From: Anaerocolumna sedimenticola
Lineage (GTDB): Bacteria; Bacillota; Clostridia; Lachnospirales; Lachnospiraceae
Direction of reading: 5' to 3'
Length of the DNA: 64,000 nucleotides
Assembly (NCBI RefSeq): GCF_009931695.1
Contig: NZ_CP048000.1
Span: 2,001,501-2,065,500 of the forward strand
The notes beneath the pieces are model-generated. The model ran no database searches, had not been told where the DNA came from, and saw only the letters and a list, made by a program, of their open reading frames with translations. The position numbers were made by a program, and so were the translations under genes. This document shows positions 27,339 through 38,427 of this stretch, one piece after another. Numbering within the stretch: the stretch's first letter is position 1; each line of letters opens with the position of its first letter.

Positions 27339-29069
27339 ATGGAAGATAACAAAAGCCATGTAAATTATAAAAAAAGAATTACGGCAGCATTTGTATCGGT
27401 GGTACTGGTACTGACAGTGGTTTTAACAGGGTGCGGCGGTAAAAGTTCTTCGGATGTACAGACATCCTTAACGGAAAATAGCAGGGATGGCAGCAGTGCA
27501 GCCGACAGCGACAGCTCAGAAAAGGAAACAATCACCATTGCCTTGCAAACCGACAGTTTTATTACCGATTATAATGATAACTATCTGACCAACCTGATAG
27601 AAAAGGAACTGGGAATCAATCTTGAAATTTACCAGCTTCCCAGTGATTCCACAGAATTAAAATCTAAGGTTTCTATCATGGTTGCTGCGGGAAAAGACAT
27701 GCCGGATGTATTCTCCGTTAAGGCATTATCTAATGAAATGATTTTGGATTATGGAAGTAAAGGCGCATTCATTCCGTTAAATGACTATGTGAATGATCCG
27801 TCAAAAGCAGTTAATTTTAGTGCCATTCCAGGAGAAGATAAAGATATTATGTTAAAAGCCATGACCAGTGCGGACGGCAATATCTATACTCTTCCGGCCT
27901 ATGAGCCGGAAACCTGGAATCTCACGCCGTATCGTCTTTATATTAATGAAACATGGCTAAATAAGCTGGGGCTTAAAATACCTGCTACTACGGATGAATA
28001 TTATGAAGTATTAAAAGCATTTGTAAACCAGGATCCCAACGGAAACGGCATAAAGGATGAAATCGGTGTATATGGTTATTCTACCGGCGGCTATGGTGAA
28101 AATATCATACAGGCCTTAATGAATGCATTTACATTTTATAATAGCAGTGTGAACGGAGGATTGGCCTTAGATGGGGACGGCAGTACAGTAATTGCACCTT
28201 TTACTACAGATGAATGGAAGAATGGTATGGAATATATGAATAAACTTTATTCGGAAGGTTTATTGACCGCATCCATTTTTACCGATGATATAACCCAATT
28301 TAAGGCAACGTTAAACAATGAGGCAGTCAATCTCATCGGTTCGGTAACGGCAGGGAGTACCGGTAACTGGACAGATGCCGATAATAATCCGAATTTTCAG
28401 GACATGACCCTGATCAGCCCGTTACAAGGCCCTGAAGGAATTGCATATACGCCTTATGCCGAATATTCTCCCACACCTGCCTGGTTTATAACATCAGCCT
28501 GTAAGAACCCGGACCTGGCCTTTAAACTTGGAGATTTATTCTACCGTCAGGACATGAGTATGACAGTCCGGTTCGGTGAAGAAGGCGTAGACTGGACTAT
28601 GGATGAAGCAACCTGCGAAGCGAGTACAAATGCATTTGTCGATGCGGGGCTCTATGACAAGATCGGTTTGGTTTATTTAACAAATATCTGGGTAGAAAAT
28701 AATAATAAATTCTGGCGTAACTGCCAGCCGAGATATGCATCTTTATCCACAGGTAATACCTATGGAAACGGTACGGCAGAATATAATCCGGAACTGAAGA
28801 CGGCAAAATTAGGTGCATACAACTATCAGCATTATTATAATGCCCATCCGGAAAAAGTATTGCCGGTTTTACACTACACTGCGGAAGAAACCGGAAAAAT
28901 TTCCGAAACCACAACCAATATTCCGGAGTATGTGAATCAGAGTCTTGCGGAATTTATAACAGGTGCAAGAAGTATGGATGAATGGAGTGATTATCTGGAT
29001 ACATTAAATGGTATGGGGCTTAAGCAGTGGTTGGAATGTGCCCAGACAGCATATGACAGAATAAAATAA
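27339..29069 (+). CDS. Extracellular solute-binding lipoprotein (LplA-like)
   Basis: 576 aa. Signal VSVVLVLTVVLTGCGG with a clear lipobox (Cys about 31), then a Ser/Asp-rich linker. The binding domain starts TITIALQTDSFITDYND. Positioned ten bases after the heparinase-like gene and before LplB/YtcP permeases. Family: extracellular solute-binding proteins of long oligosaccharide type. Substrate probably the same as that of the heparinase-like enzyme. Confidence 0.9.
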   Translation: MEDNKSHVNYKKRITAAFVSVVLVLTVVLTGCGGKSSSDVQTSLTENSRDGSSAADSDSSEKETITIALQTDSFITDYNDNYLTNLIEKELGINLEIYQLPSDSTELKSKVSIMVAAGKDMPDVFSVKALSNEMILDYGSKGAFIPLNDYVNDPSKAVNFSAIPGEDKDIMLKAMTSADGNIYTLPAYEPETWNLTPYRLYINETWLNKLGLKIPATTDEYYEVLKAFVNQDPNGNGIKDEIGVYGYSTGGYGENIIQALMNAFTFYNSSVNGGLALDGDGSTVIAPFTTDEWKNGMEYMNKLYSEGLLTASIFTDDITQFKATLNNEAVNLIGSVTAGSTGNWTDADNNPNFQDMTLISPLQGPEGIAYTPYAEYSPTPAWFITSACKNPDLAFKLGDLFYRQDMSMTVRFGEEGVDWTMDEATCEASTNAFVDAGLYDKIGLVYLTNIWVENNNKFWRNCQPRYASLSTGNTYGNGTAEYNPELKTAKLGAYNYQHYYNAHPEKVLPVLHYTAEETGKISETTTNIPEYVNQSLAEFITGARSMDEWSDYLDTLNGMGLKQWLECAQTAYDRIK

Positions 29070-29103
29070 GCTGATCTCAAAACTGTGAACTTAAAAAAAT
29101 AAA

Positions 29104-29136
29104 ATGGCGGCGTGGAGTTTTATTCTGAGCCGCCAT
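29104..29136 (+). terminator. Intercistronic hairpin (attenuator or mRNA stabiliser)
   Basis: ATGGCGGC (29104-29111) pairs with GCCGCCAT (29129-29136), followed by A residues rather than T. It sits between the binding-protein and permease genes, a position where hairpins commonly protect the upstream mRNA and lower permease levels. Confidence 0.55.
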
Positions 29137-29165
29137 AAAAAATAAAATATAAAGGCGGAGTACTA

Positions 29166-30122
29166 TTGAATAATAAAGTTACAACAAATATGATAATGTT
29201 AAATAAACCCAAATCACTTGGTAAAAAAATTGCTGACCGATGGCAGATTTATCTGCTATTGCTGATACCGGTCACTTATATGGTGATTTTTGCGTATGTT
29301 CCCATGAGCGGTCTGGTTATTGCATTTAAGAAATATGATTTTTCAAAAGGGATTCTTGGAAGCCCATGGGTAGGTATGGATAATTTTATAAAGTTTTTCA
29401 ATTCCTATAAATTTACGTTGATACTAAAAAATACATTGACTATTTCTCTGTACAGCCTATTTATAACCTTTCCGGTTCCAATACTTTTTGCCTTGATTTT
29501 AAATGCTTTTCCGGGAAAAAGATACAAAAAAATGATACAAACAACAACTTATATTCCCTACTTTATATCAACGGTAGTAATGGTAGGATTACTATTTCAG
29601 ATTCTTGATTACCGTACCGGAATTTACGGCAGTTTTTATACTCTACTTACAGGTGCCACCGCACCCAATATTTTAACAAACGGAAAACTATTCAAACATA
29701 TCTATGTATGGTCAGGGGTATGGCAGGGTACGGGATACAGCGCAATCATTTACATAGCGGCTTTGGCCAATGTAGACCAGGCCCTTCATGAAGCCGCCAG
29801 AATTGATGGAGCCAGCCGGTTCCAGTTGTTAAGATACATAGATGTTCCAAGCATATTGCCAACCGCAAGTATAATGTTAATTTTGGCGGTGGGCAACATT
29901 ATGAATGTAGGATTTGAAAAGGTATTGCTGATGCAAAATAATTTAAATATAAACTATAGTGAAATAATTTCCACATATGTTTATAAGGTAGGGCTTGCCA
30001 GCGGAGTAAATGACTTTTCCCTGTCTACGGCAATCAGCATGTTTAATTCAATAATCAATTTTATTCTGCTTCTTATTGCCAACTGGGGCAGTAAAAAACT
30101 GAATGGAACAGGAATTTTTTAA
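29166..30122 (+). CDS. ABC transporter permease, LplB family
   Basis: 318 aa from TTG after AAAGGCGGAG. The signature FAYVPMSGLVIAFKKYDFSK and EAA motif HEAARIDGASRFQLLRYIDVP identify the LplB-type subunit. Six membrane segments. The C-terminus overlaps the beginning of the region used by the next gene's leader but not the gene itself. Confidence 0.92.
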   Translation: MNNKVTTNMIMLNKPKSLGKKIADRWQIYLLLLIPVTYMVIFAYVPMSGLVIAFKKYDFSKGILGSPWVGMDNFIKFFNSYKFTLILKNTLTISLYSLFITFPVPILFALILNAFPGKRYKKMIQTTTYIPYFISTVVMVGLLFQILDYRTGIYGSFYTLLTGATAPNILTNGKLFKHIYVWSGVWQGTGYSAIIYIAALANVDQALHEAARIDGASRFQLLRYIDVPSILPTASIMLILAVGNIMNVGFEKVLLMQNNLNINYSEIISTYVYKVGLASGVNDFSLSTAISMFNSIINFILLLIANWGSKKLNGTGIF

Positions 30123-30165
30123 CGAATATCAAATCAAAGATTCAATATTCAGGAAAGAGGAAACT

Positions 30166-31059
30166 ATGCATAAATTTAAAAACTATAGTAGAAATGATAA
30201 ACTTTTTTATATCATTATTGGATTTATCCTCACTGCTCTTTTTATTCTGGTACTTTATCCCTGTATTTTTGTATTGGCTGCTTCTTTTTCCTCAGGTTCG
30301 GCAGTGCAGGCAGGAAAGGTTTTTCTATGGCCGGTCGATTTCAGCCTGGAAGGTTATAAGGCGGTATTTAAAACTTCCTCTGTATGGACAGGTTTTCGAA
30401 ATTCTTTATTTTACACCCTTGCAGGAACCTTTATCAATATTTTTATTACCATTATTACGGCTTACAGCCTTGCAAGAGCCGACCTACCCGGGAGGAACGG
30501 CATAATGCTGTTCTTTACTTTTACCATGTTTTTTAACGGAGGTATGATTACTACCTATATACTGGTAAAAAATCTGAATATGATAAATACCGTCTGGGCA
30601 ATGCTGATACCCGGTGCTCTTGGGGTTTACAATATGATTATAGCCAGGACCTTTATCCAGTCCAATATTCCTCTTGAATTACTGGAGGCTGCAAAAATGG
30701 ACGGCTGCAGTGATATTAAATTCTTAACCGGTATTGTAGTGCCCTTATCCAAAGCAGTAATTGCAGTTCTTGTATTATTTTACGGAGTAGGTCATTGGAA
30801 TGCTTATTTTAATCCTATGATTTATCTGAATACGAAAGAGCTGTATCCTTTAACCTTATTCTTAAGGGAAATCCTGATGGCGGATCAGATTGATCCTTCA
30901 ACCATACAGGATCCCGAGTTACAGGCGCAGCTGGCAAGGATGGCAGGCGTTATAAAGTACTCGTTAATCGTAGTCAGTATGGTTCCGATTTTGATTATTT
31001 ACCCATTTATACAGAAGTATTTCGTTAAAGGTGTTATGATTGGATCCGTTAAAGGGTGA
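30166..31059 (+). CDS. Carbohydrate ABC transporter permease, YtcP family
   Basis: 297 aa. ATG 30166 follows GGAAAGAGG; the frame is open for 21 more codons upstream but without a better site. EAA motif LEAAKMDGCSDIKFLTGIVVP and the C-terminal KGVMIGSVKG are normal. Partner of the LplB protein upstream. Confidence 0.92.
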   Translation: MHKFKNYSRNDKLFYIIIGFILTALFILVLYPCIFVLAASFSSGSAVQAGKVFLWPVDFSLEGYKAVFKTSSVWTGFRNSLFYTLAGTFINIFITIITAYSLARADLPGRNGIMLFFTFTMFFNGGMITTYILVKNLNMINTVWAMLIPGALGVYNMIIARTFIQSNIPLELLEAAKMDGCSDIKFLTGIVVPLSKAVIAVLVLFYGVGHWNAYFNPMIYLNTKELYPLTLFLREILMADQIDPSTIQDPELQAQLARMAGVIKYSLIVVSMVPILIIYPFIQKYFVKGVMIGSVKG

Positions 31060-31105
31060 GAATTTTAAAAATCTGTTAATCCTGATACAAGAAAGGAGAG
31101 AAAAT

Positions 31106-33398
31106 GTGAAATTAACTAGTATTTTTTTAAAATACTGTCTCAAATATTTTCTTGCATTTCTTATCGTTTTAATTTGCTGTATTCCCATTGCTAAGCTTTC
31201 CTATAAGATTGTCGAACAACAGGTAATGAAAATGAATGAATTAAAGCTTAAGGAGGGTGTTAATGAAATTGAACAAAATATTTCAAAAATGTATTTGCTG
31301 GCACAAAGTATGAGTCAGGATCTTCACTTTGATACATTAATCCGAAATAAAGGCAAATTGTCATCAAGTGAATATCTCCAATTGGGATATGCCAGGCAAA
31401 ACCTGGTTAATACAAGACTTATTTATACGTTTCCCTGCTTTAGTTTTATGTTATTCCGCGATAACGATTTGTTTGTATCCTCCAGCCAATGCAGTGAACA
31501 GTTTTCTGCTTATTACGGTAAATTCTTTAAGGTATATGACCATGGTCTGATTGAAGCAGATAAATTTAAAAGCAGCCTTTTATCCAAGAATAGTATCTAC
31601 TCTTTCTGGACCGTAGACAGGCTGGAATATTGTTTGGATGATAAGACACAGATATTGGAAAATGCGATCCTTTTTATGGTGAAAGCCAATTCGAAGATGA
31701 CAGTCAGTACTTCCCATGTAATGACTTTTGTAATACAACCGGCAGAATTAATTGAAATGCTGCTTACAGAAGAATGCAGGAAGGAAGGATTTGTACAAGT
31801 GATCAATACCTCTGATGGTGAGATATTATTAAATTATGGGGAGAATGCGGAAGTGCTAAAAGATGCGGCAGATAAAGACCAGGTCCGGTATGGGGTAATA
31901 CCTATTGGCTTTTAACCTATGAAACGAAAGAAGCCGGATTAAAGGCCACCATTGGATTTCCCAAATCTATAATAGACAGTCAGGTCAGGAGTATCACCAA
32001 TATAATTATAATTTACAGCTGTACAGGAATTATTTTAGTATTATGCTTAACATTATTTTTTAGCTATAAGCAATATTCCGCAGTAAGAAAACTGTTTGTT
32101 TTGGTTTCTGATGAAAACAGTGCTTTTGTCAAAGGTCAGAATGAATATGAGGTACTAGGACGTATTTTACATGATATTACGGAAAATAAAAATGAGTACA
32201 GGAATCAGCTGGAACTTCTTAATCAGCAAAAACAGGCGCTTGTATTGGAAAATCTTATTGTAAAAGGAATTAATACCAAAGAAGAACGCAAGGAATTTGA
32301 AAAATGTTTTAAAAAGCCCATAGAGTACTTTTGCGTTGTTTTACTGCAGATGAAGCTGAAAGATTCTGAAGATTACCAGATTGCTTTATTATGTATTGCA
32401 GAATACTTAAAAGAAAGTTATCCCAATGATTTTGCCAATGTACATACCGGTATCCGGGATGAGCTGTTTTTATTTTCTTTAAGTCCGAAAGATCCCTCCA
32501 ATGTTCAGAATATCAAAGAAATCTTTGAAAGAATAACCTTAGCATTAACCGTAGATATGAATATTACTTTTAATGTGGGTATCAGTGCCATTGGAACGGA
32601 TATTTCCAATATAAATATATGTTATAATCAGGCACAGCAGGTTACCCAGGCATTTTACCGTGAACATGAAAACTCGGTGGAAATTTATAATATTAATATT
32701 AATTCTGCTAAAGAAAATATAGTAGGGATGGAATTCTTAACAAAACTATATAATTTAATTCTGTGCGGAGAAAGGGAAACCATTGGTGAACAATTTTCAA
32801 AGCTCCTGAACTATTACCAGAAAATGCCCTTCCAGTATGAGACACAAAAGCAGCAGATATTTTTTCTATCAGAAACGTCATATATAGCGCATGTCTTCAG
32901 TTAATGGAAATATCCCAGGGTAAGGATATACTTCCAGGTTATAATAATCATTATACAATCCGGGAAATGGTCGAATCCCTGCAAAATTCTTCCTATAAGC
33001 TGTGTGATTTTCTAAATGAAAAGAAAAAGAGCAGGAACAACGAACTCAAAGAGAATATAATACATTATCTGGAGGAAAATTATACGGATTCTTCCCTGAC
33101 AATGGCAGCCGTAAGTCATAAAATGCGGATATCCGAAAAATATTTATGCAACTTTATTAAAGAACAGACTGGGGAGACTTTTGCGGTTTATTTGGAGCGG
33201 ATTCGGATCCAGCATGCGAAAGAATATTTGATAACAACTAATTGGAGTAATGAAAAAGTTGCAGAACAAACAGGATTTGCTGCCGTTAATACTTTTTACC
33301 GTGCATTTAGTAAGCAGACGGGAGTATCGCCGGGAATATACAGAAGTTCTTACCAACAATACCAAAAAGAAACAATTAATAGGAATGAATTACAATAA
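31106..33398 (+). CDS. Membrane-anchored AraC-family regulator (two frameshifts)
   Basis: About 764 aa when read across frameshifts at 31901-31902 (one C missing; restores PYWLLTYETKEAGLKATIG) and near 32875-32885 (restores YSACLQLMEISQGKD). GTG 31106 follows AAGGAG. There are two membrane helices (about residues 10-30 and 290-315) around an extracellular sensor, a YesN-like middle domain and a C-terminal AraC HTH (SLTMAAVSHKMRISEKYLCN ... NEKVAEQTGFAAVNTFYRAF). It closes the heparinase-like operon and probably regulates it. The breaks look like sequence errors. Confidence 0.85.
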
Positions 33399-33556
33399 TG
33401 GTGAAAAAAGTAAAATAAATTACTATTTTATTGCTGTTTGTAATAATGATTTAAAGAAAACTTAATTAAAATGCCTAAAAAAAAACACCTTTTTATGTTA
33501 CAATGTTTATATGAAACATATTCTTTACAAAATAAAGAAATTTAAGAAGGTGCATT

Positions 33557-35098
33557 ATGACAAATACAACTGTAACTAAGAATAGAAATGCTAATAACAG
33601 AAGCAGAAGCAATAACAGAAGCAGAAACAAAAGCAGCAACGATAAAATTCTGCCTTATGTAGCTTTGGGGTTATTGATACCTTTTGTTATATTATATTTT
33701 TTCCTGTCGTTTTATTATAGTACCCATTTTTATCATAATACGGTTATTAATGGAGTAAATGCTTCCAATAAGACAGCGGATCAGGTGGAAGAGGCTATTA
33801 ATTCCCAGGTTAACTCCTATGTATTAACCTTGGAGGAGCGAAACGGTGTGGAGGATTCCTTTAACGGTGAGAATATTGGATTACATACCGTTTATGATGG
33901 AAGTATTAAAGATTTATTAAAGAAGCAAAATGGTTTTATCTGGCCTGTTTCTTTTTTTAAGACTCATGAATTGGAAATGAACGCCATACTTGAGTTTGAT
34001 GAATTTTCTATGAATAAGATGTTGGATAAACTTAATTGCTTTAAGGACTCTAATGTTATAGAACCCGTAAATGCACATATTTCCGAATACGGAGAGAACG
34101 GTTTTGAGATAGTAAAAGAGGAGCAGGGAGCGAAAGTAAATAAAGAAAAATTATATGAAGCAGTGAAAGAAGCCGTTACCTCCCTGCAGCCGACTTTATC
34201 TTTAGAGGAAGCAGGCTGTTATGAGGAACCGAAAATAAATTCCGAGAATACCAAATTGCTGAAAGCTTTGGAGCAGATGAATAAAATAGCCGGGGCAAAA
34301 ATTACTTATCAATTCGGGGATGTAACGGAAGTTTTAGATGGTAACCAAATCAGTAAATGGCTTTCCGTTGATAAAAAATATAAAGTTAAATTAGATACTA
34401 ATGGTATAAAAGAATATGTAGATTACATAGGTAAAAATTATAATTCCTTTGGCAGGGTCCGAAATTTTAAAACTTCTTATGGTGATGTTCTGCAGATCAA
34501 AGGCGGAGATTATGGCTGGTGGCTAAACAGAACCCAGGAAGTAACTGATCTTACGGAATTGATTAAGAATGGAGAACAGCTGGTAAGAGAACCTGCTTAT
34601 TACCAGACTGCCCAGCAATATGGTGATGATGATATAGGCAATACTTATGTGGAAGTAAACTTAACGGCTCAGCATTTGTTTTTCTATAAAGAGGGTAATC
34701 TTATTCTGGAAACAGATTTTGTATCCGGCAATGTTTCAAAAGATTGGGGAACTCCGGTGGGTACTTATCCGGTCCAATATAAAGAAAATGATGCCACCCT
34801 GAATGGAGAAGACTACTCCACACCGGTTAAATACTGGATGCCCTTTAATGGTAATATAGGTTTCCATGACGCACCCTGGAGGGATAAATTTGGTAAAGAT
34901 ATTTATATGACAAGTGGTTCCCACGGCTGTATTAATATGCCTCCGGCTGCTGCAAAGAAAATGTTTGAAAACATTAAAAGAGGTGTAGCAGTTGTCGTAT
35001 ATGAACTGCCAGGTACGGAAAATTATGATAAGGATAAAGGAAAAGAAGAAAATAAAAAAACTGATGAGAAAAATAAAAAAATAGAGGAAGAAAATTAA
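33557..35098 (+). CDS. L,D-transpeptidase (YkuD) with peptidoglycan-binding domains
   Basis: 513 aa. Asn/Arg/Ser-rich basic cytoplasmic head (about 1-32), one membrane helix (about 36-55), two putative PG_binding_4-type domains, then the YkuD domain with the catalytic motif SHGCINMP (about residues 456-463, Cys nucleophile). The C-terminus is a Lys/Glu/Asn-rich tail. It makes 3-3 crosslinks or anchors proteins in peptidoglycan outside the cell. AAGAAGGTG precedes ATG. It is a single-gene unit with its own terminator. Confidence 0.9.
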   Translation: MTNTTVTKNRNANNRSRSNNRSRNKSSNDKILPYVALGLLIPFVILYFFLSFYYSTHFYHNTVINGVNASNKTADQVEEAINSQVNSYVLTLEERNGVEDSFNGENIGLHTVYDGSIKDLLKKQNGFIWPVSFFKTHELEMNAILEFDEFSMNKMLDKLNCFKDSNVIEPVNAHISEYGENGFEIVKEEQGAKVNKEKLYEAVKEAVTSLQPTLSLEEAGCYEEPKINSENTKLLKALEQMNKIAGAKITYQFGDVTEVLDGNQISKWLSVDKKYKVKLDTNGIKEYVDYIGKNYNSFGRVRNFKTSYGDVLQIKGGDYGWWLNRTQEVTDLTELIKNGEQLVREPAYYQTAQQYGDDDIGNTYVEVNLTAQHLFFYKEGNLILETDFVSGNVSKDWGTPVGTYPVQYKENDATLNGEDYSTPVKYWMPFNGNIGFHDAPWRDKFGKDIYMTSGSHGCINMPPAAAKKMFENIKRGVAVVVYELPGTENYDKDKGKEENKKTDEKNKKIEEEN

Positions 35099-35117
35099 AT
35101 CTAAATGGAATTTATAT

Positions 35118-35155
35118 AGGACCTGTAAAGAAATATCTTTATGGGTCCTTTTTTG
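35118..35155 (+). terminator. Rho-independent terminator after the L,D-transpeptidase
   Basis: AGGACC and TAAAGA pair with TCTTTA and GGTCCT around a short loop, followed by six T. Confidence 0.85.
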
Positions 35156-35285
35156 CATTTGATTGTCTTCCCAGGGAAGTATGAGAGTAAGGAATTAACC
35201 GAAAACTGAGTTTGAATGGTAATATACGGCAGATTTAGTAATATAATTATAAAAAATGGAATCGGTTATTTGGAAAGGAAGTAAG

Positions 35286-37025
35286 ATGGCAGAGCCAAAT
35301 TATCAGGTAACCGCAGCGGCGAAAGATCCGGGTGACGTCTATCCTAAAGTCCCGGGGATTGACTATAATGATTTTAAGCTGTCTTCGGAAAGAATGCCGC
35401 AGGAACAGAGAAACCGTGCCTTAGAGCAGCTGTACAGGTATGAATCCGTACAGAAAGAAAATTTTATGGGATACCAGTCCAATCAGAAACTGGATTTTAA
35501 GGATGATTTGTCAACATACCTGAATTATCATATTAACAACATAGGAGATCCCTTTGTTTCGGGAAATGATACTCTCAATACAAAATTCGTGGAACGGGCC
35601 GTCCTGGATTATTTTGCGGCATTGTGGAATGCACAGTGGCCTCATGAATACACCCCTGATTCCCCGGACAAAACCTGGAGGGATAGTTATTGGGGATATA
35701 TTGTTTCCATGGGCTGCACGGAAGGTAATATTTATGGTCTGTGGAATGCAAGGGATTATCTTGCCGGGAAATTTATTCTGGAGGATCCCGATGTCTGGGA
35801 AAAAGCCAGGCTTGCAAGCCTGAATGGCCGCAGAGCAGCCGTAGAGCCGCGTCTTATATATTATCAGGCAAAAGCACCGGAGGATGCGCCTAATAAATAT
35901 ACTCCCATTGCTTTTTATTCACAGGATACCCATTATTCCATCATAAAAGCCATGAGGGTACTGGACATTGTCACTTTTAACGAGGAAGGCAGCGGTAAAT
36001 TTGACTGTCCGCTTATTTATCCGGATGATTATCCGCCCGGTTATTCCGTACATTATCTTGATAAGAACGGATGGCCTCTGGAGGTCCCTTCCGATCAGGA
36101 TGGCTGCATCTACATTCCCGCTTTAAAAAAACTGGCTGAAGCTTTTCTAAAACGGGGTTATCCCATCATTGTGAATTTTAATTACGGTACCACATTCAAA
36201 GGAGCTTATGACAATGTGGCCGGAGCAATAAGCGAAATAGTACCTATCCTGAAACAATACGGCTTTTATGAACGGGAAGTGGAGTATGATCCGGCCCATA
36301 AAAAGTCCGATATCCGGACAGGATTTTGGTTTCATGTGGACGGCGCATTGGGGGCTGCCTATATGCCATTTCTTGAAATGGCAGAAAAAAGCAAGGATTT
36401 TCCGGTCTTTGATTTCAGGATTAAGGAACTGCAGTCCATTGCCATGAGCGGGCACAAGTGGATTGGGGCACCGTGGCCCTGCGGTATTTATATGACAAAA
36501 GTAAAGTATCAGCTTTTACCCCCTGACAATCCCATGTATATTGGTTCGCCGGACAGTACCTTTGCCGGCTCAAGGAACGGTCTTTCTCCCCTGGTTTTAT
36601 GGGATTATCTTTCAAAGCACTCCTATCAGGATTTAATCAACAAGGTAATGTATACCAAAAACCTGGCGGAGTATGCCTTAAAGAGACTTAAGGAACTTGA
36701 AAAGCATTTGGGAAAGGATCTATGGGTGGAATATTCGCCCCGTTCCCTTGCCCTCCGCTTTAAACAGCCGAATGCTTCCATTACCTTTAAATATTCTTTA
36801 TCGGAAGAGATCCTTTATGTGAATAATGAGAAACGTGCCTATTGCCATATCTATATGATGGAGTCCGTGACTCCTAAGCTCATTGATGACCTGATAACTG
36901 ATTTAGAGGCACCGGATGCTTTTTTAGACCAGCCGGATGAAGAAATAGCATATCGGAAAGAAATAGTTGCTCCTGATGCAAAACGCGGGATCTTCATACC
37001 CCAAAACGGCCGGGGATTTAAATAA
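35286..37025 (+). CDS. Pyridoxal-phosphate-dependent decarboxylase (group II type)
   Basis: 579 aa. The PLP-lysine motif is MSGHKWIGAPWPCG (Lys about 391) and the aspartate that contacts the pyridine nitrogen is in WFHVDGALGAAYMP. These are features of the glutamate/histidine/aromatic-amino-acid decarboxylase superfamily. ATG 35286 is preferred (AAAGGAAG five bases upstream); ATG 35256 has no ribosome-binding site. The amino acid substrate cannot be assigned; an antiporter partner is not present, unlike in typical acid-resistance loci. Confidence 0.85.
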   Translation: MAEPNYQVTAAAKDPGDVYPKVPGIDYNDFKLSSERMPQEQRNRALEQLYRYESVQKENFMGYQSNQKLDFKDDLSTYLNYHINNIGDPFVSGNDTLNTKFVERAVLDYFAALWNAQWPHEYTPDSPDKTWRDSYWGYIVSMGCTEGNIYGLWNARDYLAGKFILEDPDVWEKARLASLNGRRAAVEPRLIYYQAKAPEDAPNKYTPIAFYSQDTHYSIIKAMRVLDIVTFNEEGSGKFDCPLIYPDDYPPGYSVHYLDKNGWPLEVPSDQDGCIYIPALKKLAEAFLKRGYPIIVNFNYGTTFKGAYDNVAGAISEIVPILKQYGFYEREVEYDPAHKKSDIRTGFWFHVDGALGAAYMPFLEMAEKSKDFPVFDFRIKELQSIAMSGHKWIGAPWPCGIYMTKVKYQLLPPDNPMYIGSPDSTFAGSRNGLSPLVLWDYLSKHSYQDLINKVMYTKNLAEYALKRLKELEKHLGKDLWVEYSPRSLALRFKQPNASITFKYSLSEEILYVNNEKRAYCHIYMMESVTPKLIDDLITDLEAPDAFLDQPDEEIAYRKEIVAPDAKRGIFIPQNGRGFK

Positions 37026-37188
37026 TAACAAAATAACTTCGCTTTTATAATTAAGAAAAACTCAGGGGTATTTTTCCGGAGTTTTTCTTAAATTTCTTGA
37101 AAATAAATGCAAATAATAGTAATATTAAAATGGTTGGAAAAAATAATTGCATATTGCAAAAATAATACATAAAGGTGAGGTATAGCTT

Positions 37189-38211
37189 ATGAAGAGTGCA
37201 GTATTTTATGGGAAACATGATTTAAGGATTGAGGAATTACAAAAACCGTCACCAAAAGACCGCGAGGTATTAATTAAAGTTATGGCCTGCGGCGTATGCG
37301 GAACGGACGTACATATTTATGAGGGGGATAAAGGTGCGGCAGACTCTCCGTCCGGAACCGTATTGGGCCATGAATTTTCCGGTATAGTAGAAGCGGTCGG
37401 CGCATCTGTTACCAATTATAAACTTGGTGACAGGGTTTGTATTGATCCCAATGCTTTATGCGGAGAATGTTATTATTGCAGAAACGGAATCGGACATTTT
37501 TGCGAAAAAATGATAGGAATCGGTACAACCTGTAACGGTGGATTTTCCGAGTATTGTGTTGTTCCACAATCCCAGGTATATAAAATAGGGGATACAACTA
37601 CTTTTGAAGAAGCAGCCATGACAGAACCGGTTGCCTGCTGCCTCCATGGAATTGATATGTGTAATATTAAACCGGGAAGCACTGCTTTAGTGATCGGCGG
37701 CGGTATGATCGGCCTTATTATGTTACAGCTGGCAAAACTAAACGGAGCTTCCACCGTAGTACTTATGGAGCCGGTTGAAGAGAAAAGGGAAATGGGAAGA
37801 AAATTAGGTGCTGATCTTTGTATCAATCCCTCCGATGACATTCACTCCCTGTTAAAAGAAAATAAGATTAACCGTTTTGATGTCGTTATAGAATGTGTCG
37901 GATTAACTAAAACAATTGCCCAGGCTATAGAGCTTGCAGGTAAGAAATCCACCGTTATGATGTTCGGACTTACCAAACCGGACGATACGGTATCCATTAA
38001 ACCTTTTGAAATCTTTCAAAAAGAAATTGATATTAAAGCTTCCTTTATTAATCCGTATACTCAAACCAGAGCGATCAATTTAATAGACACCAAAAAGATT
38101 GATGTTACCTCCATGGTTCATAGAGTTGCATCCTTAAATGAGTTAAAGGATATCTTAAGTAAACCGGAATTACGGGCTAAGGGTAAATACATTATTAATC
38201 CCTGGATGTAA
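37189..38211 (+). CDS. Zinc-dependent alcohol dehydrogenase (sorbitol/threonine dehydrogenase-like)
   Basis: 340-aa MDR-family enzyme. Catalytic zinc ligands are in CGVCGTDVH and GHEFSG; the structural zinc loop is CGECYYCRNGIGHFC; the NAD(P)-binding motif is VIGGGMIGLI (about residues 165-174). AAAGGTGAGG precedes ATG. Probably oxidises a polyol or sugar alcohol. The gene stands alone between a decarboxylase and a terminator; substrate unknown. Confidence 0.9.
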   Translation: MKSAVFYGKHDLRIEELQKPSPKDREVLIKVMACGVCGTDVHIYEGDKGAADSPSGTVLGHEFSGIVEAVGASVTNYKLGDRVCIDPNALCGECYYCRNGIGHFCEKMIGIGTTCNGGFSEYCVVPQSQVYKIGDTTTFEEAAMTEPVACCLHGIDMCNIKPGSTALVIGGGMIGLIMLQLAKLNGASTVVLMEPVEEKREMGRKLGADLCINPSDDIHSLLKENKINRFDVVIECVGLTKTIAQAIELAGKKSTVMMFGLTKPDDTVSIKPFEIFQKEIDIKASFINPYTQTRAINLIDTKKIDVTSMVHRVASLNELKDILSKPELRAKGKYIINPWM

Positions 38212-38242
38212 TTCATATATAGGGTAATAAATTATATAAATA

Positions 38243-38302
38243 AAAGCTAATGGATAAATCACGTATAAATTAATTCTTTGATTTATCCGTTAGCTTTTTT
38301 TT
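38243..38302 (+). terminator. Terminator; member of the AAAGCTAA...ATAAATC hairpin family
   Basis: AAAGCTAATGGATAAATC (38243-38260) pairs with GATTTATCCGTTAGCTTT (38280-38297), with one T-G wobble, then a T-run. A sister hairpin with compensatory changes is at 48433-48489. Confidence 0.85.
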
Positions 38303-38427
38303 GCCTTACAAATAAGTCCCCGTTTACAAGCAGCAGATTTAGACTTACTTGTTTTAAGTCGGAGGCAGAGTTTAGACAGGATTTCCGCTGAAATGCCTGC
38401 TAGCAGGTATCAGTTCAGGTGTTTTTC

